A DNA stretch of 64,000 nt from Carya illinoinensis (lineage: Eukaryota > Streptophyta > Magnoliopsida > Fagales > Juglandaceae), in NCBI RefSeq assembly GCF_018687715.1, contig NC_056759.1:645501-709500 (forward strand). The letters run 5' to 3'. Position numbers and translations under genes: made by a program. The first letter of the stretch is position 1. The number at the start of each line of letters is the position of its first letter. The notes beneath the pieces are model-generated. The model had not been told where the DNA came from. It ran no database searches and saw nothing but the letters and a program-made list of their open reading frames with translations. Below are positions 38,338-52,600 of this stretch, piece by piece.

Positions 38338-39915
38338 ATGACAATCTTGGCCTGCAACATCCTATGCCTGTCGAAACTGCCTGACAACCCACGAAGTTGG
38401 AATGAGACCATTAAGGAGCAAGTGCTCAAAGGTCATCCAAAGAAAGCAATTCTAACATATATACGTATGCAGGAACTTGGTTTTCATGCCGATAATTATA
38501 CATTTCCCATTTTACTTAAAGCAGCAGGAGACCTTCCTAGTTCTCGTGTTGGGTTTGCACTCCACGGCCAGACTATAAAAACTGTTTTCTGTGTTCATGT
38601 TTTTGTCCAAACTGCCTTGGTGAACATGTATTCTTCTCTGGGATTCATTGGTGATGCTTGTAAAGTGTTTGAGAATATGCCTGTCAAAGATGTGGTTGCT
38701 TGGAATTCGATGCTAGATGCATACGTATCTAGTGGGCAGATGGATAACGCAACTGAACTTTTTGATTCCATGCCTTTGAAAGATCTTTCATCTTTCAATA
38801 TCATGGTCTCCGGGTATGCAAGCACAGGAAGAATAATATCTGCGAGGCGTATCTTCAGTAACATCCCTGCAAAAGATACAGTCTCGTGGAACTCTATGAT
38901 ATTGGCGTGTACCAATGCTGGAGACATGGTTGAAGCACAAACGTTATTCAAGGAGATGCCAGCAAAGAATATCATATCATGGAATATAATGGTAAGAGGC
39001 TATATACGCAATCAACTCTACTCTGAGGCGGTTGATTTTTTTGATAAAATGCAGGCCGCAAATGTGGAGCCTGATTTTCTAACGGTAACTGGTGTTTTAA
39101 CTGCCTGTGCTCATCTGGGATCACTTCAAAGAGGCACTAAAACACACACGCATGCTAAAGATCACGGGCTAGACTCGAGTCCTCATGTCACAACAGCCCT
39201 AATAGTCATGTATGCCAAGTGCGGAAGCCTAAGGAATTCTTTGGAGGTGTTCTATAAGTCTCAGGTTAAGGATATTTATTGTTGGAATGCCATCATCTCT
39301 GGACTCGCTCTTCATGGCCATGGCGATGCTGCTCTCAATTTTTTTCATAAAATGAGAGAGAACTGCATAATGCCTGATGACATTACGTTCATTGGCCTAC
39401 TCAGTGCTTGTAGCCATTCAGGTTTGGTGGAAGATGGATTCCAATTGTTCGACAGGATGGAAAGGGACTTTGGAATCACTCCCAAGAGAGAGCACTATAG
39501 CTGCATGGTTGATCTTCTGAGTAGAGCCAAACTTCTTAACCGTGCATTTCAACTCATAGAAGCCATGCCATTTGAACCGGGGGAGTCCATCTTGGGTGCT
39601 TTGCTTAGCGCCTGTGTCATTCATCGTGACTTTGATACCGGAGAGAAACTAATGAAACTGTATTCAGAAAGGACGAGCCTCATGAGTGACGGGGAGTTCA
39701 TGATGTTTGCTAACTTGTATGCAGCATTTGGTAAATGGGAGGAAGCGGAGAGATGGAGAGGCAAGATGAATGATTCAGGCATTTCTAAGACTGCTGGGTG
39801 CAGTATAATCGAGGTTAATGGGAAGTTGCACAAGTTTTTGGCCGGGGAAAGTGGCCTTGACCAGTGGTTCACATCCTGTAGAGTAGCTGGTCTTGAGCAT
39901 ATATTATTTTTGTGA
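38338..39915 (+). CDS. PLS-class pentatricopeptide repeat protein with E/E+ domain
   Basis: A single uninterrupted frame encodes 525 residues. PPR repeats of alternating types run from about residue 50 to 400, seen as WNSMLDAYVSSGQMDNATELF, WNIMVRGYIRNQLYSEAV, ALIVMYAKCGSLRNSLEVF and WNAIISGLALHGHGDAALNFF-type units, followed by HYSCMVDLLSRA. The E/E+ region follows (GALLSACVIHRDFDTGEKL, FANLYAAFGKWEEAERW, KTAGCSIIEVNGKLHKFLAGE). There is no DYW deaminase domain. This class binds organelle RNA one base per repeat, and E/E+ proteins usually recruit DYW partners for C-to-U editing. A transit peptide is weak (short N-terminus). I cannot name the RNA target or the Arabidopsis orthologue. Confidence 0.93.
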   Translation: MTILACNILCLSKLPDNPRSWNETIKEQVLKGHPKKAILTYIRMQELGFHADNYTFPILLKAAGDLPSSRVGFALHGQTIKTVFCVHVFVQTALVNMYSSLGFIGDACKVFENMPVKDVVAWNSMLDAYVSSGQMDNATELFDSMPLKDLSSFNIMVSGYASTGRIISARRIFSNIPAKDTVSWNSMILACTNAGDMVEAQTLFKEMPAKNIISWNIMVRGYIRNQLYSEAVDFFDKMQAANVEPDFLTVTGVLTACAHLGSLQRGTKTHTHAKDHGLDSSPHVTTALIVMYAKCGSLRNSLEVFYKSQVKDIYCWNAIISGLALHGHGDAALNFFHKMRENCIMPDDITFIGLLSACSHSGLVEDGFQLFDRMERDFGITPKREHYSCMVDLLSRAKLLNRAFQLIEAMPFEPGESILGALLSACVIHRDFDTGEKLMKLYSERTSLMSDGEFMMFANLYAAFGKWEEAERWRGKMNDSGISKTAGCSIIEVNGKLHKFLAGESGLDQWFTSCRVAGLEHILFL

Positions 39916-42036
39916 TTCGATTGATTTACATGGTATTGTTGGGTTGAACTCTCTACTCTAAGGTATAAATCTCAAAAGTCCATAACTTTTAAAATGGGCC
40001 TTTAAAGGAAGGATATCTTGATCTTATCCATCAATATCCACCGATTTCTAATTAAACCAAAAAAAAAAAAAAAAAAAAAGAACGAAGGATAGAATGTGAG
40101 AAATGTCTTTATACTTCTTTAAAATATATTGGAAACCAGCTGTATCTAAAGTCTGCATTTTGTTAGCAGACAGCTAAATTTTGCTACACCAATTACGATA
40201 AAGATCTCCTGATTCTGCAATAAACATTTTGAAGTATGGAATATATATTTTTTATGCACCTCCCATTTGTATATTCATTCTCAAGATTTGGATTCAATGT
40301 ACTGGAAGATTTGGTACCTTGACTGAAATTTATTTAAACCCACATGTCCACACACTCGTATACACAGAGAGATTCCTTGCAACTGCAGGCATATTAGGTC
40401 ACATTTTATCCTATAAATAAAGAAAAGGATATGCAGCCTTAACACCGATTCGTCTAGCCATTTACAGGAGAAAATATAAATTAATTATAATTTTTTGAAA
40501 TTTGTTAAGCTTATTTTTAAGGCTGACAAGGTTCCACGTCCCGAGAATTAAACCATTCCATGTCCCCAGCTCGCATCCTTTTGTCTAATCACCAATTTTC
40601 CAAACTACTCTTGTTGTCGTTATCATCACCTCCACCGCGAAATCTGTGTGCTTCTATCTTTCTAGCTATACACGCCACTCAGAGAGATTTCAAACAAAAT
40701 AAAAAATATCCTGAAATGTATTGTTAATTTGTTTTACTAATGAAAAATTGTAGACCCAACGGTATAATTTATAATCGTTTTTGCTTATAATATGTGTGTG
40801 AGCGCGTCGTAGATTTGGTTGAAAAGCGAAGAAAAACTGGCTGGGCACGTTGCAGGGCCCAATCCCATTTGTATTCATAAATTAATCAGTTTCTTCTTTC
40901 TTTTTTCTTTTTTCTTCTGACTTTTCTTGGTGGTGAAAGAGGCATTTTGATGCCATCTGAATGAAATGGAAATTATTTATGTTGTTGACGTTACAAAGTC
41001 ATTTTCAGAAACTAATGTCTTATAAGTATATTCTTTCTAGCATCGTTGGCTGATGATAAGCCTCGTATTTACTGCACTAATCTCATCTCATGACTTGTTT
41101 ATATATAGGAAATAAAACTGCGAGGTTAACTGGAAATAGAAAATATACGAGGGGACCAAAATTTATTGGAAAAGTGTAAAAAAAACTCGTACAGAATTTT
41201 TTTTCTTTTCTTTTCGTTTTTTTTTTCCCAGATATTTGGGAGGGTATGGTCCCTCTCCTCAAGCCCGCTGGCTACCTCGTTGGTGTAAATAACATTAATG
41301 ATGAACGTCTGTCATGGCAGTGGTTTGCCATGAGTGATATTAGCACCAACATTTATGTTTTTTTACAATTTATTAACGAAATTATTATGGATGAATCAGT
41401 TTCATAAAAAATATATATATTCAATGAAAAAAACCACAACCATCAATTGAACTTCTAGGAAAATCAAAGGGATTAATTTTGTGTCAGAAGATTAAAATAA
41501 AATGGCCTCTTGATAATAGAACACAACATTCAGAATGTTAGAGTTGATGTACTACAGGTTTCTCCGATGTGTCGATTTCTTCATCGTTACTGTCGATGAA
41601 TCGTCATCCTAGTCAGACATAAACCAAAAATGGAGGCCATCTTATCATTTGAAGTTGGAACTTGGGAAGAGAGGAGCACCGACTGTCTTTCACATAGATG
41701 ACATCCTTAACATTATTTCCAAATAAAGGATTACCCAAATTCTCAACAAATATCTTATTAGTTTTAACCCAGTTAACTATTTTAGTTGTTATTAACTAAA
41801 TAAAGCAATAAAGAAAGGCTTTATCTTTATTAGGTAGGTGGACAATAGAGATATGTCTCTCTTCGATTTAAAAATAATGGAAGTTCGAGGGAGAGAGAAG
41901 AAACAAATGAATGAATATAGAGGATGATACAAAACAGGTAGGAAGAGAGTGATAGAGACAGAGAGAGGCGCTCGAGAACATTGGCGCAGTCCACCATTAG
42001 TCACCAGAATTCCCTAAGCTTCACCAAGACACAAAG

Positions 42037-42073
<37 letters not shown>

Positions 42074-42984
42074 TTCATTGTTTCTATCGTCCAAATTCTG
42101 TGCTTTTCTCCTTATTGCCTAATAGTTCTCGTGGGATGTTTTGAATTCTTCAAAAGAAGCCTCCTTGATAGGCCCTCTTCTCCAACTCTGAACGGAGCCC
42201 CTATCATGCATCATATAAGTGTAACTCCAAATCCAAGGCACCTGAGCATTTTTTTTTTTTTTAGCTATTCTTTGCTCCACTTTAGTCACTTTTATCTCCA
42301 TTGATGATCTATCGTTATCTCTGAGTGAAATTAGCTTCCGGCCTTGCACATACATATATATATATATATTTTAATCTTGGTTATAGTTTTCTGTACTTCG
42401 AAATTGTCTTCTTCTTCTTTTTTTCTCAGTAGTAATTCGTTTCTGATTGGTGTACGAGGTTCTTTCATGCTCGGATTCTGAGTTGATTTTGTGATTCTTA
42501 TTTTGAACACGCAGGTCCGTGCTGGATTGAGATTAAAGATGTGGGTGTGATCTTATTCCATTGATCTTGCAGTTTGAATTCGACGTCTGGATGACTAAAT
42601 TTCTCAGTTTGGTTGATAAGGAAACCGAGAAAACAAAGTAAAGAACTGCAAAGAAAGTTGATCTTTGTTTCATCTATTTACCATTTCTAAAAAGTGACAA
42701 GTGGTTGTGTTAAGCCAAGTCCAGTGGAGATTCTTCCTATACTCGGTACCAACTAATAAGAATGGAAATACGTTATGAATTTTTACTTTTTTTTTTCATT
42801 GTTTCCCCTGCATTTTCCGGGCAACTGAACGTAATTTAGAGGAACAAATGTTGTGAATTTGTGGCATGGAATCAAAATGGCCCATTTTATTAAGATGTTG
42901 TTTGATCCATGTTTTAGTTAATCGTTGCTAACCACGAGCAGAAGAAAGGTTTTTTTATTGGGTTCTGTGTGGTTTCAGATAGAT
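39916..42984. other. PPR-PP2C intergenic region and PP2C leader
   Basis: This is mostly AT-rich and unique. It contains poly-A/poly-T runs, a CT microsatellite (42041-42069) and a TA microsatellite (42349-42371). A pyrimidine-rich acceptor at 42978 just before the PP2C start codon implies at least one 5' UTR intron. No protein gene was supported. Confidence 0.55.
42041..42069. repeat. CT microsatellite in the PP2C leader or promoter
   Basis: An uninterrupted CT run of 29 bases. Confidence 0.93.
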
Positions 42985-45900
42985 ATGGGTACATACCTCA
43001 GCACTCCCAAAACCGAGAAGTTCTCTGAAGATGGGGAGAACGATCGGCTTAGATATGGTTTATCATCCATGCAAGGTTGGCGGGCAACCATGGAAGATGC
43101 TGTGAGTAAATAAACAAAACCTTCGCAAATTCTTTTATTTTCCCCCATTTTGCTTCACTGATGTAAGTGGGATTGGGTCCTCTATCAAGTGACTGGGGTG
43201 TGTGAACACGGACTGCATTGCATCAACTGCTATCAATTGTAATGCAGTCTCCGGGGGTCAATAGCAATTAAGTAATTATACGACATATGGTGTTACACTT
43301 AGCATTGGGTTTGTCTCCTCATTTCTACTAGCTTCCACGGTTAGTTTGGTTACAATTTCTACTGATGGTTTGTTGGATTTCACTCTCTTGCAGACGTGAA
43401 GAATTCAGTTAGGACTTTGACAACTCGTTTGATTTTGATAATATAATCGTCACCTGTATGATTCTCTGTATTGATTCTGTAGTAGTTCCACGTTTGTTTT
43501 ACTTCATGCAAAATGGTGCATCTAGTAAGCCCCCCAAGGATGTTTTTCTTTTTCATTTTCTTTTTCATTTTCCTCCTCACTTGAATCCTTTGTCGGGTGG
43601 GATTTAGGATAATTGCAACAGCTGGTTATGAGATTGATTCAAGCATTTAGCGTAAATTATTTTTTCTTTCCTCTATTTGAATTTATATTTTGATTTACTT
43701 AGTACACATGTTGCATGATTTTCCTGGAGTCTTGTAAACTGCTTTCTACTTTCTGTTCGGGAAGTAAAACCTTAATTCTTTAGGAATGTGGAACATCACA
43801 AATAAATCTAGTGTTCATTCTGGTGATTTAGCCTTTTCTGGACTTATTTGATTTTCTATTTACTTTTTAGAAAATATTAATATGTTTTTTGCTGATATGA
43901 TTGTTGCTTTTGTCAGCATGCTGCATATCCTGATCTTGATTCATCCACTTCATTCTTTGGTGTTTATGATGGCCATGGAGGTAAGAACTGTCAGGTTCAG
44001 AATCTTCAGATGCTCAAATCTATGTCAGATGGCCATTTTGACACATGAAATGGGGATTTTTTTTGTTTTGAATCATTGTTGCTTAATATTTGTGTAGCTT
44101 TCCAGTCATTGGTTATGCTGTCCTCTGGACTTAATAATGACTTCATAGATCAATCTGTGGTGTGATTGCATATGTTACAATATTATGTGAAGGGTATTCT
44201 GCCAGATCTGATCTGCCTCTGTTTTGGTTATAGTATACGATCAACTATTTACATGCTTATAAAAGGACTAAGTTTTGTTGTATGCATTAATCAGGCGCAT
44301 TGGTTGTTGTGGTGCAACTTTATATTTTCACAGATATATTTAATATCTCAAAATCTTTTAATATTTCAAAACCTTTGAGGTTCTATAGATTCTATTTGGC
44401 TTTTTTGCTAATCTCAAATGGTTAATCTATGTAGTAATCAAATTCTGTGTTTGCAAGTGTCCATTCCATTGTCCTAAAACATCAAATCTCTTGCCGACAG
44501 AAAAGGAGGGGGGGTGGGGGAAGAAGATCGTGCAAAATCCAATATTGGAAAACTTAAATTAGTGGTCCTATTCTGTGTGTAGATATGGGTGGGGTTTCTT
44601 TTTATTGACATTTTGTTACAGGGGCCTGCAGAGAACAGATTTTTAATTCAGGCTCCACGAAATGGCTCTTATGTACTCTCTTCTTTTTTTTTTAATTTTT
44701 TAATTTTTTAATTTTTTAATTTTTTTATAGAGACAAGACCCCATAGAGATCTTATGTACTTAGATGTTTGGCAAGAATTCAGTTCTATTTCTAATCGTAT
44801 TCCTTGTTGGAAAACTATCTGACTCAAAGTCTGAACCCCTTCTGCTTCTTGATCCAAGATCCAATCTATTTCTCATATTGGTGTAGTAACTGAGAAAATT
44901 GTACTCATGTAAATCCAATTGCTTTTCAGGCAAGGTGGTTGCAAAGTTCTGTGCCAAGTATCTTCACCAACAGGTGCTAAAAAATGATGCATATGCTGCT
45001 GGAGACATAGGAACTTCTGTTAAGAGAGCTTTTTTCAGGTTTCATAATTATATTCTTGAGGATTCAGTTCTTTTTAATAACTTTCTAATAATCAGGATGC
45101 TGTTTCAAAAGGCCACTGTTCTGCTTCATGGTAATCATACCCAGATATTTATATATATAATTGATTGGGAAAATAAATTGGTAAGACTGTTGGTAGCATT
45201 ATTTTTTCTTGCAAAAAAGAAACTTACGTATGCATATATACCTGTCTGCAGACATTTGTGTAAAGCATGCACATGTGCTTTAAGAAGGGTATATTATTGT
45301 ATCTTTTGTGACGGGTAGTTTTAGCTTCTTGGATTAAGTGATAAGATATTATACCTCATTATTTACAGGCTTACCATTGGCTTTCAAACCTTTTGTGGGT
45401 TTATGTCTCCATTGTTAGTGGTGCTGAGTTTACACTTGTGTCCTTTTGTGGTTTGAACCAGTGATGTTTTGGTTACGCAGAATGGATGAAATGATGCGTG
45501 GACAAAGGGGTTGGAGAGAATTAGCTGTTTTGGGCGATAAGATAAACAAGATTACTGGCATGATAGAAGGGTTGATTTGGTCTCCAAGGAGCAGTGATAG
45601 CAATGAACAGGTTGATGATTGGGCTTTTGAGGAGGTAGGATGAAAACCAGTTAGTTTGTTGAGGTTATTGTCCTTATATACTGTCAACAGTGATCTTTTT
45701 GTTCCATTTTTGTTTCCATGTTAAGTCAAAGGGCCATTCAATAAGTGAGTGGAACTAGATCATGTAAGGTTGAGGGAAACATCTGTTGGGCATGGTATAC
45801 GAGTTTCCTACTTAGATCACTGCATAAAGCTGGCCAACATAAAAGTGAAATTACTCAATGGAAGCTTTGAAGGTTTAAATGCGTTTTTTTTTACTTGAAA

Positions 45901-47311
45901 ATCATTTGAGGTTAAAAGTATAGATGCCATCTCATAAATTCACGAGTGCATATAGCATGCATACAGAATTCATCACACTTATCTATGAATAAGGAGTTAC
46001 ATATAAGGATACTGGTTCATAAAAGTGGCAGCAGTTTTCGGAACATAAATATAAATCACAATAGAATTTAAAATTGAGCTCATATGAGTTCCACATACAC
46101 CTTGCCTCAAAAGTTTGCATGTATGCATGTGTTTAGTATGTAGAACTTAAACAGGCTTATGAAATTTGTTAATTTCATTTGAGACTAATTGGTGCAGAAT
46201 ATTTCATCTCAACTAGAAAATCATTTTTTTTTTGGGAAGAAAAATGGAAATTCTCTGGGGCAATCATCTTAATCAAGCAATTGCAGTAATCTGTTTACTG
46301 ATTTTTTAGGAAACGGGTTTTAAAATCAGAAAAATTATTGGATCAATCTGTAACTTGGTTTCTCAGTGTATGGAATTTGAGATTAAAAGAATCTGATTTA
46401 ACCATATTCCTTGGGTTTAAATGCATCCATTGTTACCAGGGACCTCATTCTGATTTTGCTGGGCCAACTTCTGGGAGCACAGCCTGTGTTGCAATCATTA
46501 GAAACAACGAACTTCTTGTTGCAAATGCTGGTGATTCTCGTTGTGTGATATCTAGGAAGGGTCAGGTAACTTTTTAATCTGCTGGAGTTCTTACCAAATT
46601 TTGTGTTTCATACGATGGATACACATCATGTAAAAGAATCTGTCGACAAAACATATGACAATTTCATTTTTCTCAAAAACCACAGGAAATATATTTTTTT
46701 ACTATTAAAAACCACAGGAAATCTATTGACAGTTTCCAAAGGTATAGTTAATTTGTAATCACTCATAATCACGGGTAGGTAATTTGTAGTTTGCCCAAAA
46801 ACTTTTGTATTCAAAATCGTGGACATATTCCGTGTTTATGCTGGAGCATATCCCAGACAAAAATTCTAGATTTAAACTTTGTTACTGGATGTATTGTGGC
46901 CTCTCTGTCTGTCTCTCTCTCTCACTGGACATCTCTCTTTCAGGCATATAATTTGTCTAGGGATCACAAACCCGATCTTGAGGTTGAGAAGGAAAGGATT
47001 GTAAAGGCTGGTGGTTTTATACATGCAGGGCGTGTTAATGGCAGTTTAAATCTTGCTCGGGCTATAGGTAACTTGTCTACACCTCTGAAAGCTTGATCCT
47101 GAAAATTTAATCAATTTTTTGATATCCAAGTTCCCTGTGCTCCAATTGCATAGCTTAGGCTCAATTGAAAATATGAAACTTTTGGACATGGCCTCTGGAG
47201 CTTCCTCCGTGGAGGCAGTTAGGTACCATTAGTAGAAACCCCGTGCTACTCTTTTTGTGGATTGAATATATATGCACAAATGCATCTTTCTAAATTTCAC
47301 GTTTGATGGAG

Positions 47312-47367
<56 letters not shown>

Positions 47368-48641
47368 TGGTGTAGTTTCCATAATTTGATTCAGTTCCAT
47401 TTGCTGCAGGTGATATGGAATTCAAGCAGAATAAATATTTGCCTGTTGAAAAGCAAATAGTAACTTCTAATCCCGATATAAATGCGGTATGTATATTCTC
47501 ATAGTAATATGAAAAAATTGCTATGCATGTTATGTACCTCACATTCTGTATAAATGCTTCAATATTTTTTTGTCAAGACTGAATTTATTAAAACATTGAT
47601 ATGAAATTAATTGTTTTCTCTCAAGGTTGAGCTTTGTGATGATGACGATTTTATTGTGTTAGCATGCGATGGCATCTGGTACACATCTTAAGCTTTTTCC
47701 TTTCCAGTATAGCCATTTTAGTTTGTTAATGTCTAATGGGGGGGAGTCAGACGTACTGCTTCCAAATCCTTGAAACATGAAAGCTACTGAAAATATATTT
47801 TCAATTGGTAATGCCATTAAAAATGGAGCACCTTCTAATGAGAAGGTGAACTGAACATATCATTTTGCGCAGGGAAAGGTTGATGAGACTAATGGGTGAC
47901 AGAGATTCCTGTAGAGCCTTTATTTATTTATTCTTTTTGTTGCACAAGGGTACCTTGTAAAAGAGCCTTCGTCAATTTAAGGAATTTATTACCTATTAAT
48001 TCCTATAAACTACTTATTGAGAGATTTGTCCTGATAGTGAGTTTCTTAATATAATAAGCTATCAATATAACTTTATAACTCCTGGGCATTTGATGTGTGA
48101 TCTTTATATGTGGATTACTGTCTCTGTTAATTGCTTTCAGGGATTGCATGTCAAGCCAGCAACTGGTAGATTTTATTCACGAACAACTAACCTCGGTGAG
48201 TGCGTAGGTCTCTTGATACCTATTTAATAACATGAACATCTAATTAAGATTTATGGTGTTTGTACGTTGGTTGTGAAGAAGTAATGAATCGTGTTTGGTT
48301 TTTACTTACATATATACATACATACATATATATATATATATGAATATATATTAAAAAAACAAGAAGTAAGTTTTAACTCAAGCCTTGAAGGTCTAAATAC
48401 TACAACCTGTTTGACAGTAAACGTTGTAAAGATGCAGGAAAACAAGCTTTCACTGGTTTGTGAGAGAGTGCTTGATAGGTGTCTGGCACCAACAGCTGGT
48501 GGTGAGGGATGCGACAACATGACCATGCTCTTGGTGCAGTTCAAGAAACCCATTATGTCCGTGGCATCTCCAAACAAACAATCCTCACCATCCAAACCAG
48601 CTGATCCTGAATCAAATCTGGAGGACAGCGGATCAAAGTAG
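42985..48641 (+). CDS. Protein phosphatase 2C
   Basis: The ten coding exons are 42985-43101, 43917-43980, 44930-45038, 45481-45634, 46440-46565, 46944-47067, 47410-47486, 47626-47678, 48141-48195 and 48438-48641, giving 360 residues. Core motifs in order are [25 protein letters not shown] (metal ligands Asp57 and Gly58), [54 protein letters not shown] and [12 protein letters not shown]. The set is complete, so an active Mn/Mg Ser/Thr phosphatase is expected. The N-terminus MGTYLS fits an N-myristoylation signal (Gly2, Ser6), so membrane attachment is likely. It resembles the Arabidopsis At2g25070/At4g31860 (PP2C60) pair in length and sequence. In Arabidopsis these sit beside GPX1 and PGR3, as here. 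Confidence 0.94.
44682..44728. repeat. T-rich tandem repeat (TTAATTTTT)n
   Basis: Short AATTTTTT units repeat in PP2C intron 2, next to a poly-T run. It is low-complexity only. Confidence 0.7.
47309..47362. repeat. GA microsatellite in PP2C intron 6
   Basis: About 54 bases of GA with one interruption at the left end, just upstream of the exon 7 acceptor. Confidence 0.93.
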
Positions 48642-49624
48642 TTGCTGCAATGCATCCACAAATCAGATCCTGTACCGGACTACTTTCTCTGGGAAAAAAA
48701 AAAATGCAAGAAACCCAATCTTCTTGGATCTTTCTTTTACTGTAGATGGTCTTGTAAGAAAATATTCGGATCGAGTACTAAGAAAAATCTTTCTTGTTGA
48801 TGTGCGTGTTTAGATTTAAGAATTTAAAAATGCCACAGCGTAAACAACATGTACAGTTTATCAACAACCAACCACATCGCTAAACACAGTCTGTAATAGC
48901 AATCCTTACATATATTTTGTTAAGTGTATCATGCCCCTTAATTGGGGTCTTTGTTACTTTTAATTATCATCTTACGCCTCCAATACAAAATTAATGCAAT
49001 TTCTTGTAATATTTTAACCATCTTTTGGGATCTTATATAATTCTTTGCGTCTTTGAATCAACAGTATTAACTTGCCCAGTCTTTACTAGCCAGGGTGTTG
49101 CAAAAGCATTTTCACTTTAAATAATTGTAGTACATAAAGGAAGGGAGTTATGCTATATACTACGTTCTCATCCCACTTCCCTCCCATTATGCTAAAACGG
49201 CGGTACCTGTCAACCACAAGATCAACTCTTATTTTTCAAATCGATAAATTCAATGATTAAAAGTTCCGAACAGGGGCGGATATCTTACTACCAACCTTCA
49301 TATAGATTAGCGTCGATACGAATGATGTGATTCCCATACCATTCAATTTGAAATGGATGATCACCCCCCACATCCATCTACTGCAGTTAGGATAAAATAA
49401 TATCGGTGAAAAGCCAATTTAAGCATACATAAATATAAAATGAACCCCAACACCTGAATTTTAATCAGAAAATGATGGTTAAAATGTAGAAGTATCTTCT
49501 AAAGAAGATTTTCAACAGTGCATTTCAGTTTTACAAGGAGAGTTAAAAAAGGTAGTACCTTGCATACCTCAAGAACTGTGAATTGCAGCATGTATAATTC
49601 CGTAACCCCACGAGCACAATGAAG
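48642..49624. other. PP2C-PGR3 convergent intergenic region
   Basis: This contains 3' UTRs of the two convergent genes. I see no other gene, repeat or conserved element. Confidence 0.6.
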
Positions 49625-52600
49625 TCAGGACTGATTAGGAAGTTGGGCAATTGTTCCCATGTTGGGGCTGCAACCACCTGCCATCATCTTTTTGTAGACT
49701 GTGTAAGCATGGTCTGGAGTTCCTGACGTACTATATCCTCTAATGAGGGCATTATAGGTGAACACATCGGGCTCAAGACCTAAAAGCTGTAGTTCTTCAT
49801 ACATCTTCCCAGCTTGCTCCACCATTCCAACAATCCCAAGATTGAGGATTAATGAATTGTAAGTGTAAAGATCAGGAGTAATGCCTTTATGCCGCATTTC
49901 ATTGAAAAGAGAGAGAGCTTCTTCTACTCTACGTGATCTTCCAAGTCCACTAATGATAAGATTGTAAGAGACCAGGTCAGGATCAATGCCGGTCACCTTT
50001 AGTTCCTCAAAGTAATGCAAAGCTTCATCAACTCTCCCTGCCAGGCACAAGCTATCCACGAGAATGGTGTAAGACTTCAAGTCCGGTCTTATTCCTTCTT
50101 TGACCATCCTCTTAAACAACTCGCAAGCAGTTTCCAGGTCACCAGCTTTCCCATACCCATTAATGAGAATATTGTAAATAGCACAGTTGGGCTTGCATCC
50201 ATAGCTGAGCATCTCTTCGAAGAACTGCATTGCTTCCTCCAGTCTTCCTGACTTCAAAAGTCCATCTAGGAGAGGGCCATATGTACAAGGTGTGGGAGAA
50301 AAATCACCACTTATGAGATCATAGTATAAATCCATAGCCTTTTCTAAACAACCTGTTCTTACAAGACCAGAAATCACTATATTATGAGTTATGGTGTTAG
50401 GCTCGCAACCCAAGCAATGCATCTCTTTGTATAGGCCAAGAAGTTCATTGGTCTTCCCAGCTTTCCCATGGGCATCAAGAAACAAGTTGTATGTGAAAAC
50501 ATCTGGGGCACAACCAATCGTCTTCATCTCCTTAAAAAGATCCCAGGCTTTTCCAGTACTCTGGATTTCAAGAAGCCCATCAATCAAGCAATTATATACT
50601 TCTAGTGTTGGATTAATTCCCAGATTTTTCATGAACTTCACAAATAAATTATGTGCATCAAGAGCTTTCTTACGCTCACACAAAAAGACAATCAAAGGTA
50701 TCAATACCGACCCATCTTGACAAATCCCATTGCACACCAGTCTTTCAGCAAATAATGTGGCCGCATCTATTTTGGCTTCAGTCAAAATCCCTCCCACTAA
50801 ATCTCCCCAAAAAGGCCCATCTATTTTAACCCCAACTCGACATACAAAGTCCTCGGCAATCTTTAAAGCATCTTCGATCCGACCATCCTTTACAACACCA
50901 GGAAGGAGGGTGCACAAAGTCACACGATCTGGATACAACAATTTCTTCATCTGATGGAAGAACCAGAACGCATCACCAACTCTGTTTTCTTTAACTAATC
51001 CATCAATTATAGTGTTGTAAGTCAAAACATCAGGACGACAATTAGTTGTCATCATTTTAGAAAGTGTTTTCAAGGCCAAATGAACCTCTTCGTTCTTGCA
51101 AAGACAGTCCATGAATGTGTTGAAAGTTACTGTATTCGGAGGACACCCCAGTACAGTCATGCTCTCAAACAACTCAATAGCTTTCTCGACTTGACCATTC
51201 TTCCCTAGTCCAGATAGTATTGTGTTGTAGGTCACGACTGTAGGAGCAAGCTTCATGTCCTTCATTCTGCAAAACATTTGCCACGCTTCATCTACTCTAT
51301 TAGCCTTGTAAAGTGTGTCGATCAAAGAATTAATTATAATAACATCAGGTTCACAGCCATTTTCCATCATATCAAATAGTAATTTAATGGCTTCATCTAC
51401 TTGACCCACCTTACTGTAGCACTTCATCATCATGTTATAAGTTATTGAATCAGGAACAAGCCCACTAATTTTAAGCCCATTAAATATATCTTTCGCCTCT
51501 CCAAGCCTACCCATTTCAGCAAGGCTATACAAAGATGCGTTACAGGCAACAAGATTAGGAACAATTCCTCTCATTTTCATTTGTTTAAACATCTGAAGAG
51601 CTTCGCTGGGATTGCCAGACTTTCCGTAGTAGTCAATGAATAGGATATACGTAAAAGCAGTAGGTTCAACACCCAGAGCTCCCATATCATTGAAAAGTTT
51701 CAATGCTTCATCCAACCTACTTACCCTCAAAAGTCCACAAATTAATACATTGTATGTGTGAAGATTTGGTGAGATCCCTTGCTTTTCCATAACATCCAAC
51801 ATGCCAAATGCCTCGTTGAAATTCCCAGCTTTGCATAGGGCATCAACAAGAATGGTAAAAGTAACCACATCAGGAGCATAACCATCAACTTCCATTTCAT
51901 TCCAAATTTCTTTAAATGTACCCAAGTCTCCACAGTCACTAAGCTTATTCAGCAAAGTAGTGTAGGTTACACGATCGGGTTTATGACTGGAAGCTTTCAT
52001 CTTTGCAAATAATTCTTTCGCATTATCAAGTTTCCCTGCATTACAAAGAGCATCTATGATAACCGTATAAGTAATAACATCAGGCCCACATCCCTCATCC
52101 TCCATTCTCTTCAGAATTGCATTTGCTTCATCAATTTTCCCAGCTCTCCCAAGTGCCCTAATGCATATAGTGAACGTGTATATATTTGGCCTCAACCCCA
52201 AAGTTTCCATCTCTTTCAATAAATCCATTACAGTTTCAGTATCCCTTCTCTTCCCCATTGCCACCATAAGCGCCGAGTAAGTCTTTAGGCTGGGCTTAAT
52301 CCCTTCGGAAACCATACCTCTATAAACCTCCAAAGCCTCCCTACAAAACCCAGATTGAAGGAGCAAATGGATCAACCCATTATATGAATATGCATTCAAA
52401 ACAAACCCAGCTTTTCGCATCTTTTCAAGTGCACTTGGTGCTCGCCGAATCCCCCCTCTTATGTAAAGGCCTTTAAAAATAGTCAAATAGGTCTTCATGT
52501 TCCTGTTAATGATTTGCTTTTGCATCAAATCAAACACCAGAGCCATATCCCCTACCCTCCTATGAATCCTCAAAACCTCAAGCATGAAATTGCACGTTTC

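Noticed and set aside
50391..50954. Antisense frames of up to 109 codons within PGR3
   Set aside because: They are shadows of the intact PGR3 frame on the other strand and have no domain of their own.
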